Assembly: GCA_964428975.1 (NCBI GenBank)
Contig: CAYSAI010000001.1
Coordinates: forward strand, 62,001-126,000
Direction of reading: 5' to 3'
Length of the DNA stretch: 64,000 bases
From: JAGOUA01 sp964428975
GTDB taxonomy: Bacteria > Patescibacteriota > Patescibacteriia > 2-12-FULL-60-25
Position 1 is the stretch's first letter; each line of letters begins with the position of its first letter. A program made the position numbers and the translations under genes. Below, in pieces: positions 57,989 through 64,000 of the stretch. The notes under the pieces were generated by a model that saw only the letters and a program-made list of their open reading frames with translations, did no database searches and was not told where the DNA came from.

Positions 57989-59941
57989 TCACCACCCCAC
58001 GGAAAAAGAGAGATCTTTTTCTATACGTACGGACTTTTGATAGAGCGCATCACCGAACTTCGCAGGATCTTCTGCAGGAAGAGCGCTTCGCACACGATGC
58101 GGGGCGCGCACCTCGATGGCAAATCGCGAGGTGTTACCGGGTTGTTTTTGCACGAGAAGTTCGTATGTTCCCGCCTGAATACGACTCGCAAGCGAAGCAG
58201 GGAAGCGATAGGTAAACGTGATTTCCCCTGTTTTTCCGGGTTCGACCGCGAAAAAGGCGCCAAATACGGTTTTTCCAAGCTCTTTATACACATCTACACG
58301 CCCAGGAACGAGCTTCCCTCCCGTTCGAAAGAGATCATCCTCCATCGCTCCCCGCGTCGACAGCAGTTCCGCGCCTTCGGGCACATACACCCGCACATAA
58401 TCTCGATAGCGAGAGTACCTCCATGTAGGCGCACTATTCGTGTTTTTGTAGCGAAGCGTGAGCGTTGCTTGCGCGCTACCATCGCGTTTCGCCTCTACCG
58501 TGTACAGAAGCTGCTTATCCATCACCCCGTCCGTTTTAAGGGCGCCCATATTTGAATCCACCACCCAGAGGTAGTCGCCTGAAGTTGTTTTTGTGCGTCC
58601 AGACCACCCTCTTGCCTCGATTGCCTGTTGCAGAGCCGGATCACGCGCATACAGAAGCACATCTTTCTGCGTAAGCGCGTTCGTGAGCGTATCGAGTAGG
58701 CGCGGCCAATCGCTTGCCGGCACGTCTGTCAGCCGCTGAAATAATGCATCTCCTAACTTCGCGACTACCTCTTTTCGTTGCGGCGTAGGAAGACCATTCT
58801 GATGAAACCGCATGTGCACATCGTATTGAAGCGCATCGAAGAAATTATCTGTACGAAACTCTTGGTCTTCCACCTGAATCGGCCCCGTAAAGGCAAGAAG
58901 CTGTTTAAAAAGCTGCGGCTGCAGGGCAATAAGCGCGTCAGGAGACGGAACCACCACGCTCGCTCGTTCACGTTCTTCCACATATTGCGTCAAAAGGAGT
59001 TCGGCTGTAGACGGAAAATCTGGAAGCCAATTTGCATCACGAAAAAAGAGCTGTTTTTGTTCGAGCCATTTTGCAAGCGGCGCGGGAACGGGCTTCTTCC
59101 ACACACCAGAGACGGGTAGATCAATCGAATACACGTCTTGAAAGATCATGCGCTCCACATTGCCCGTATCCACGCGAACATCTCCCACCGTCCCAATAAA
59201 GCCGCCCGTTCCTCGCGCTTCGTCCGTATTTTGCAAGATAACGAGATAGTTTTTCGCGTGTGGATAGCCCGCAAGCGGAAGCCCGATCTCGAGAAGCTGC
59301 GTCGCCGCGGCAAATTGCGTTTGCATGCGTTCAAATTGTGCTACGCGCAGGGTGATCATCTCTTGAAGAGACGTGGCTATTCCTTCACGAGGAACATTTT
59401 TCCATCGTTCAAGCGCAATCGCCATACGTTCTTGCGCGATGCGAAGACGTGGCAATACCTGCGCGAGACGAGCGAAAATCACACGCTTTTCCTCGCGCGT
59501 GAGTGAGCGGAAGGTACGATTCGGGGCGAGAGGGTTTTGCAAAGCCTGTTTGCCGAGCCCTACTTCTGTAAACGCCTCTTGTAAGAGTGTGCCTACTTGA
59601 AGAAGTTCATCCACCCCCGCAAGCGTCGAGCGTGCCGCGTCGATACCCTCATCCAACGTGAATACATACGAGCGGGCAATAGGCACAAATTTCCAATAGA
59701 GAAGCGCTTTCGAGCCACGTTCTGCCTGTTGAAGACCTTCCGCCGCGCTTTCGAGTTCTGTGCGTGCCGTAACGAGATCTTCGGCTAAAATAGACGTTTC
59801 TGCTCGCTGAATCGCTTGGTACACGGAACGCAGACCGAACCCAGCGAGTGCCCCTCCGAGGAAAAGCGGTACACACAGAAGTATCGCTCCAAGAAGACAC
59901 ACAAGAACTCTTCGTTTCCACTTGACACGATGAACGGACAT
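57989..59941 (-). CDS. DUF4012-family membrane protein
   Basis: 650 aa from ATG 59941 (MSVHRVKWKRR). One N-terminal membrane helix (about 12-35) then a helical region (about 40-210) and the DUF4012 domain with NTDEARGTGGFIGTVG and RDANWLPDFPSTAE. A C-terminal beta-rich domain (about 500-645, YRDYVRVYVPEGAELLSTRG) follows. Frequent in CPR and actinobacteria; function unknown, likely envelope. 17 bp before mreB. Confidence 0.9.
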   Translation of the reverse strand: MSVHRVKWKRRVLVCLLGAILLCVPLFLGGALAGFGLRSVYQAIQRAETSILAEDLVTARTELESAAEGLQQAERGSKALLYWKFVPIARSYVFTLDEGIDAARSTLAGVDELLQVGTLLQEAFTEVGLGKQALQNPLAPNRTFRSLTREEKRVIFARLAQVLPRLRIAQERMAIALERWKNVPREGIATSLQEMITLRVAQFERMQTQFAAATQLLEIGLPLAGYPHAKNYLVILQNTDEARGTGGFIGTVGDVRVDTGNVERMIFQDVYSIDLPVSGVWKKPVPAPLAKWLEQKQLFFRDANWLPDFPSTAELLLTQYVEERERASVVVPSPDALIALQPQLFKQLLAFTGPIQVEDQEFRTDNFFDALQYDVHMRFHQNGLPTPQRKEVVAKLGDALFQRLTDVPASDWPRLLDTLTNALTQKDVLLYARDPALQQAIEARGWSGRTKTTSGDYLWVVDSNMGALKTDGVMDKQLLYTVEAKRDGSAQATLTLRYKNTNSAPTWRYSRYRDYVRVYVPEGAELLSTRGAMEDDLFRTGGKLVPGRVDVYKELGKTVFGAFFAVEPGKTGEITFTYRFPASLASRIQAGTYELLVQKQPGNTSRFAIEVRAPHRVRSALPAEDPAKFGDALYQKSVRIEKDLSFSVGW

Positions 59942-60057
59942 GGCTGTAGCATACCTCATTGACTTTCCGAAGAAAACATGAGAAAAAAAGAGGAGCTTTC
60001 GACGCCTTCTGGCGACAAAAGCCCGTTCCTTCAACCTGCAACAAAAGGAGGGTCGCT

Positions 60058-61962
60058 ATGAAGCGATCTATTCTCTGCCTTGCCACATGGCTCGCGCTGC
60101 TCTTGATGAGCGGCAATGCCGTAGGTCAGACCATTGAATACGCGGAAGCGCGGGATACACCCGCTCTTCATGCTCGGAACTACTGGGTTGCCGCCAATGC
60201 ACGTGTCCTCACCGACTCGGCAAAAGAAGCTATTCGTTCAGGACGGTTTCTCCCTCGTTTGCGCGCCATGTCGAATCCGGTCGCTGCGGGGCTGATCACT
60301 CACGAGAATGCTCAATTTGCGGTCACGTTCGCCGAACTCATCTGCGCGAACCACGCAAATCGCTCACTGCAACTGCGTTGTCGTACGGACGAGAACGGGC
60401 ATCGCGCTCACCCTCGTGTGAACGCTCGCACGTGCAGCGGCACGCCTGATCTGTACGCGCTTCTTCCGCAAGACTGCTTTCGTCCGTATGCGATCACGCT
60501 CACGGGGCGAACGGTGCGGATTCCGAATAAGATCGAAGAAGTGATAACGCCTGACGCGGCCCCCATCGTCGCTCCACAAACACCTATCATTGAGGCGCGT
60601 GGACCGCCGATCACGCCCATCATTCCTCCACGAGAGCGTGGAACGAGTTCGGCAGATGAAGCGCTGCGTCATCAACAGACGCTCGAACGCGTAGATGTCC
60701 TCGAAGAGCTGTTACAACGATGGAGAATCGTTACGGGAGCGGCTGTACTGCTTCTGCTCATGGCCTTGTTCATCATCACGGTTCTGTGGAAACGCCACTT
60801 TCAACTGAAGAGCGCTCACCAAGAAGATGTTCGACGATTGGAAGCGCTGTATCACACCTCATCCGATGAGCTGACACGCGCTAGGGATTCGAAAGAAGAG
60901 GTGTCAGAGCGAGCTTCCGCTGCAGAATATGCAGCCACGAGTATGCATCAGTTCGCGACACAAGAGGTACTGCCTCGTATTCAAGAAATCACCGCCGAGC
61001 GCGATCAAGCGCATCTCGACCTCTTGAATCTGAAGAACGAGCACGCTTTATGCCATGATGAGACGAGCATCATTGAAGAGTTGCACGGACGGCTCAACGC
61101 CTCCGAGATTCATCTTGCCGAAGCTCTTGCTCGTGATGAAGTGCTCAAGCGAGAAGTGACAGTCCTTCGCGAAGAGAAAGCGGCTCACACGGCGCGAAGC
61201 AGCGGACGCCCGAGCATGGTCAATGAGGAGCTTTTGAACCATCTGGCTGATAATGACATCAAAATCACACATTACGAGAACGCCGCACGCATGCGAGAAG
61301 CGCATATCGGTACTCTCGAACAGGATATGGAAGATCTTCGAAAAAGTCGTCGCATTCTCGAGACGATCAACACGCAAACGCTCGAGAAACTGCAAGAGTG
61401 TCGACAACACGTTCTTGAATTGAGGTCGCAGAATACTCAGCTGAATACTTCTCTCAAAGCCTTGCGACAGGAACAAAGGGAACCGACGGAACCGGTAGCC
61501 CTCTCCATGGGGAATGCACCTACGAAGATGGACGAAACGCTTCAAATGGCCACACGACAAGCCGTTCCTGCACGCGGAGCCATCGGTATGAGATTCCCCG
61601 GAGGGAACATGACCCAACCCATGGGATCCGTCGGCCCTTTCAGACTCGAACCCGACATGTATGAAGGACCGATCGAAGATGCTAGCGCAGAATACTGGGG
61701 TGACGTGAATGACCACGTGGGACTGCCCAGCCATCCGCCAAGCGGAGTGACTCGTGTTCATGAGGCAACTCTTGCCCCACCACCGCCACCGCCTTCTTTC
61801 TTCAGGGGATACGCTGCTCTCGATGACAGCAGCACGAAACGCATTTCCGTTGAAGAGATTCAGCGTCTCGCGGCAAAAGCCCAGCTCCAAGATCCTCACG
61901 AACCATCAGGCAGCTTTTTTGACGGCACACCCGATGAAGTGGCCGCACCAAAGAAGTCCTGA
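60058..61962 (+). CDS. membrane protein with long cytoplasmic coiled coil
   Basis: 634 aa from ATG 60058, strong AAAGGAGGG ribosome site. Signal peptide (1-23), exported domain with four cysteines (95, 108, 126, 140), a proline-rich stretch (165-192), one membrane helix (about 224-243), and a ~230-residue coiled coil (RDSKEEVSERASAAEYAATS, LNASEIHLAEALARDEVLKR). The tail is disordered with a poly-proline patch (APPPPPPSFF). Topology suggests a scaffold linking the envelope to cytoplasmic partners; no family recognised. Confidence 0.78.
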   Translation: MKRSILCLATWLALLLMSGNAVGQTIEYAEARDTPALHARNYWVAANARVLTDSAKEAIRSGRFLPRLRAMSNPVAAGLITHENAQFAVTFAELICANHANRSLQLRCRTDENGHRAHPRVNARTCSGTPDLYALLPQDCFRPYAITLTGRTVRIPNKIEEVITPDAAPIVAPQTPIIEARGPPITPIIPPRERGTSSADEALRHQQTLERVDVLEELLQRWRIVTGAAVLLLLMALFIITVLWKRHFQLKSAHQEDVRRLEALYHTSSDELTRARDSKEEVSERASAAEYAATSMHQFATQEVLPRIQEITAERDQAHLDLLNLKNEHALCHDETSIIEELHGRLNASEIHLAEALARDEVLKREVTVLREEKAAHTARSSGRPSMVNEELLNHLADNDIKITHYENAARMREAHIGTLEQDMEDLRKSRRILETINTQTLEKLQECRQHVLELRSQNTQLNTSLKALRQEQREPTEPVALSMGNAPTKMDETLQMATRQAVPARGAIGMRFPGGNMTQPMGSVGPFRLEPDMYEGPIEDASAEYWGDVNDHVGLPSHPPSGVTRVHEATLAPPPPPPSFFRGYAALDDSSTKRISVEEIQRLAAKAQLQDPHEPSGSFFDGTPDEVAAPKKS

Positions 61963-61973
61963 TAGGCTCCCCT

Positions 61974-62006
61974 CCCTGCATCTTCTGGTGCAGGGACTTT
62001 TATTTT
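61974..62006 (+). terminator. terminator
   Basis: CCCTGCA-TCTTCTGG-TGCAGGG then ACTTTTATTTT. Confidence 0.8.
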
Positions 62007-62043
62007 CCGTCTCGATGTTTGACGCTCTTTGAAAGATTTGTCA

Positions 62044-62052
62044 TGCTAGAGT
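62044..62052 (+). promoter_or_regulatory. extended -10 box (TGCTAGAGT)
   Basis: Extended -10 element before the SD-led gene at 62075. Confidence 0.5.
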
Positions 62053-62074
62053 CCCCTTTTTCAGGAGGTTCGTG

Positions 62075-62422
62075 ATGAGCGAGAACGGCTATCGTTTTTC
62101 TGGGCTACCTCGTCGAGCAGGGGTACTGATTCAAGATGCGTTTGGGGGAGTGCATGAAGTCTCTCGTGGACTCATCAAAGACCTTGTTCGAAATGGAGCT
62201 TCTTACGAAGCAAAAGACGAGTTTCTCGATCTGGCGCGTAGCACGTTTCTCACGGCAAGTCGTAAACGCGAAGGTTCGCGAGAATATGTGTGCATCGAAG
62301 CCACGCCGTCTCATGCCGAGACACTCACAAAAGTCATTTTTCTCATGCCGAAAGATTGGAACGAGCTGATCGAAAGATTCACTCCTTTCGAACATCTGAC
62401 GAGCAGAAAGCACCGTCTCTGA
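62075..62422 (+). CDS. hypothetical protein, SD-led
   Basis: 115 aa, basic, soluble, starting MSENGYRFSGLPRRAGVLIQ; helical middle and beta-like end (EYVCIEATPS, KVIFLMPKDWNEL). AGGAGG lies 6 nt upstream of the ATG. Terminators lie on both sides. No family recognised. Confidence 0.7.
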   Translation: MSENGYRFSGLPRRAGVLIQDAFGGVHEVSRGLIKDLVRNGASYEAKDEFLDLARSTFLTASRKREGSREYVCIEATPSHAETLTKVIFLMPKDWNELIERFTPFEHLTSRKHRL

Positions 62423-62423
62423 T

Positions 62424-62456
62424 CCCTGCATCGTTCTGATGCGGGGAGTTTTTTTA
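62424..62456 (+). terminator. terminator
   Basis: CCCTGCATC-GTTC-TGATGCGGGG then AGTTTTTTT; sequence closely related to those at 61974 and 46274. Confidence 0.8.
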
Positions 62457-62483
62457 TCGATTCCCTCGCTCGAATACAGCGAA

Positions 62484-62512
62484 CAAAAAACCACCTTCTT
62501 GGTGGTTTTTGT
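62484..62512. terminator. bidirectional terminator after tRNA-Gly
   Basis: CAAAAAACCACC-TTCTT-GGTGGTTTTTG, just 3' of the leftward tRNA-Gly. Confidence 0.75.
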
Positions 62513-62514
62513 GA

Positions 62515-62589
62515 TGGAGCGGGTAAAGGGAATCGAACCCTTCTCTCCAACTTGGAAGGCTGGAGTAATAGCCACTATACGATACCCGC
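62515..62589 (-). tRNA. tRNA-Gly (UCC)
   Basis: 75 nt with CCA. Acceptor GCGGGTA/TACCCGC, anticodon stem CCAGC/GTTGG with loop CTTCCAA (anticodon TCC), T arm AAGGG-TTCGATT-CCCTT. Confidence 0.95.
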
Positions 62590-62642
62590 ATGAAACGACG
62601 CGCGTAAACCCTATCAAAAAGAATGACCGAAGGCAAACAAAA

Positions 62643-62768
62643 TAGGACGTACGCGTTTGGATGAGATTCGAGATGCTGGAGCCTCATAAAACCGGAAACG
62701 TACACACGCTGTACGTTGAGGATTTTGTGAGGCGAAGCGCTCGAAGATCGCCAAACGCGTACGTCCTA
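62643..62768. repeat. 126-bp foldback (MITE-like) element
   Basis: Perfect 18-bp terminal inverted repeats TAGGACGTACGCGTTTGG (62643-62660) and its inverse (62751-62768). Inside, a second imperfect stem (CGAGATGCTGGAGCCTCAT with TGTGAGGCGAAGCGCTCG) and an inner perfect stem AACGTACA-CACGC-TGTACGTT. Both ends carry TA, the insertion target of IS630/mariner-type elements. No gene inside. Alternatively a structured RNA. Confidence 0.75.
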
Positions 62769-62773
62769 AAAAA

Positions 62774-62800
62774 GTACCCCGTCTCTCGAGAGAGACGGGG
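62774..62800 (-). terminator. terminator of the last gene
   Basis: Minus-strand CCCCGTCTCTC-TCGA-GAGACGGGG followed by TACTTTTTT, adjoining the stop at 62801. Confidence 0.8.
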
Positions 62801-64000
62801 TCAGGGCTGCGCTAAAATAGAGTCCAATGTCTGTTGTTGGTCACGCGTCAATCGCGCTCGAGATGCTTCTCGCATCTTTGAAGGCACGCGCGCCCAAAAC
62901 AATCGAAGCGCTTCGGGAGAACGGAGAAGCGTTGTGAACACTCCTCGAAGTCCTTCGGAGGAAACACCCGTGAGATGCTCCCCCTCGATCTCCCGCATCA
63001 CACGATCGAGCACGAAGGCGAACAAACGCACGTCTTCCCCCGCCATGAACGAGTGATCCATGACCTCGAGAAGCGTTCGGACTGTTGGCGGTCGTCTGAA
63101 TCGTTCTTCGTGAAAGTACTGGAGGATCGCTTCTCGAAGCGCAGGCGACCCATCCACCCACGCCTTGAACCAGAAAGCGAGCGTGAGACGTCGATGCGAC
63201 ATCTTTTGGAGGATGGTTGGTCCGAACTGTTCGACGAGCCCTCCCAACCATCGTGTCAGTGCCTCATCGGTCACATTATCCAGAAATGTTCGCCAATCGT
63301 ACCCATCCATAAAGCGCTTGCGAAGATCTTCCGGCCACTCTGCAGCTTTCTTCGTGTATTCATGCAATTTCTCTGGCGGCACCTTCAAGAGCGTCGGCAG
63401 ATGCACCACGTGTGCGGCAGCATCATCTTCACCCATGAGAAAGAGCTTCCCTCCCTCATGCACATCCTCCTTTGGATCAAACCGTTCCCCTACCACAAGC
63501 AGCACACGTGGGTACCAGAACGTCGTCAGATCGCTCATGGTGATCGCCACCTCTTTCGCCTCTCGAAAATAGACGCGCACAGCCTGCTGAAACTCCTGCA
63601 AAAGACGCTGCGTGAGCTGTGTCATAACCTGCTCTTGCGCCGGTATCTTGAGCGCAGGAAACGCTTTACATCCCGCACGATCATGGCTCACCTCTATACG
63701 GGTTGAAAAAAGCGTGTGCATGGCTTTTACCGCTTTTGGGATCATGAGTGCTACCGCTTCCGGATCAAAGAACGTTTCCGAGATGAAATCTCGTATCCAT
63801 GCCGCATCCACCAAGAGATTATCTCGCAAAAAATTGGTGTTTCTCGTGTGAAAGATCGGCATCCACCCCCCAAGAACAGGCAAGGTGAGGTGTTTCGTGG
63901 TCATGCCTTTTAGCATGAAGCTTCGCAACACGAGAAAGAGCACACTTCCGAGCGGGTTCGGCGTTTCCCGATCCTTACGAGCGTACGCCTTCGCTTGAAA
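62801..64000 (-). CDS. hypothetical protein, 5' end uncertain or outside window
   Basis: At least 367 aa from ATG 63904 (MTTKHLTLPVLGG); the frame remains open to the window edge and the sequence upstream (ARKDRETPNPLGSVLFLVLR) looks protein-like, so the real start may lie outside. There is no Shine-Dalgarno before ATG 63904, which also argues for an upstream start. Mostly helical, many aromatic residues, with one beta segment (FWYPRVLLVVGERFDP). I do not recognise the family. Confidence 0.7.
   Translation of the reverse strand, partial: FQAKAYARKDRETPNPLGSVLFLVLRSFMLKGMTTKHLTLPVLGGWMPIFHTRNTNFLRDNLLVDAAWIRDFISETFFDPEAVALMIPKAVKAMHTLFSTRIEVSHDRAGCKAFPALKIPAQEQVMTQLTQRLLQEFQQAVRVYFREAKEVAITMSDLTTFWYPRVLLVVGERFDPKEDVHEGGKLFLMGEDDAAAHVVHLPTLLKVPPEKLHEYTKKAAEWPEDLRKRFMDGYDWRTFLDNVTDEALTRWLGGLVEQFGPTILQKMSHRRLTLAFWFKAWVDGSPALREAILQYFHEERFRRPPTVRTLLEVMDHSFMAGEDVRLFAFVLDRVMREIEGEHLTGVSSEGLRGVFTTLLRSPEALRLFWARVPSKMREASRARLTRDQQQTLDSILAQP

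Noticed and set aside
1..64000. CRISPR arrays, IS elements, rRNA, prophage genes
   Set aside because: No regularly spaced direct repeats, transposase, rRNA-like or phage structural genes were seen.

Overview
The window looks like a chromosomal piece of a Candidatus Patescibacteria (CPR, Parcubacteria-like) bacterium, inferred from gene content rather than a search. It has short housekeeping genes packed head to tail, a DUF4012 protein next to MreB, a long NDK, structural proteins seen mainly in that group, no amino-acid biosynthesis, and many genes apparently read from leaderless messages. No rRNA, CRISPR array, insertion sequence or prophage was seen. Four tRNAs are present: Phe(GAA), Arg(UCG), Leu(UAA) and Gly(UCC).

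Layout. 1-6200: cut-off unknown gene, tyrosine recombinase, divergent membrane protein, PilB-type ATPase, then tsaE and cysS on the other strand, with tsaE overlapping the pilB tail. 6200-15000: leftward translation/export cluster (membrane protein, phosphodiester glycosidase, hisS, lepB, miaA, miaB), a SIMPL protein, enolase and pyrF. 15000-20070: elongation factor P, a MntA/HepT pair, two small coiled-coil proteins, a ParB-like gene split by an in-frame stop, and an EpmA-like EF-P lysyl ligase carrying an in-frame palindromic insert. 20080-28363: two tandem giant paralogues (1,326 and 1,423 aa) that end in a nucleotidyltransferase domain. 28400-29770: rpsF-ssb-rpsR.

30400-37120: HicB-like protein, ABC-F ATPase, NUDIX hydrolase, a second HEPN/MNT pair, RNA/DNA methyltransferase, and an iscS-iscU-ferredoxin operon. 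37160-43760: membrane and exported proteins, an ECF sigma factor with a coupled membrane partner, a GT-C-like membrane protein, a PGY-repeat surface protein and a histidine phosphatase. 43794-52400: ZIP transporter, trmD, KH protein, rpsP, Ser/Thr kinase, Nramp-like transporter, ndk, rpmF, nusB and rnc. 52682-64000: secreted beta-helix protein, TrmB-like regulator, GT4 glycosyltransferase, mreB, DUF4012 protein, a coiled-coil membrane protein, a small SD-led gene, a 126-bp foldback element and an unknown gene running off the edge.

Two expression styles are visible. Many genes have an extended -10 box (TGNTANANT) only 6-12 nt before the start codon and no Shine-Dalgarno. A smaller set has a strong AGGAGG-type site, and three of these end in closely similar terminators. 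The most interesting items are the giant nucleotidyltransferase pair, the in-frame palindrome in epmA, and the foldback element near 62.7 kb.
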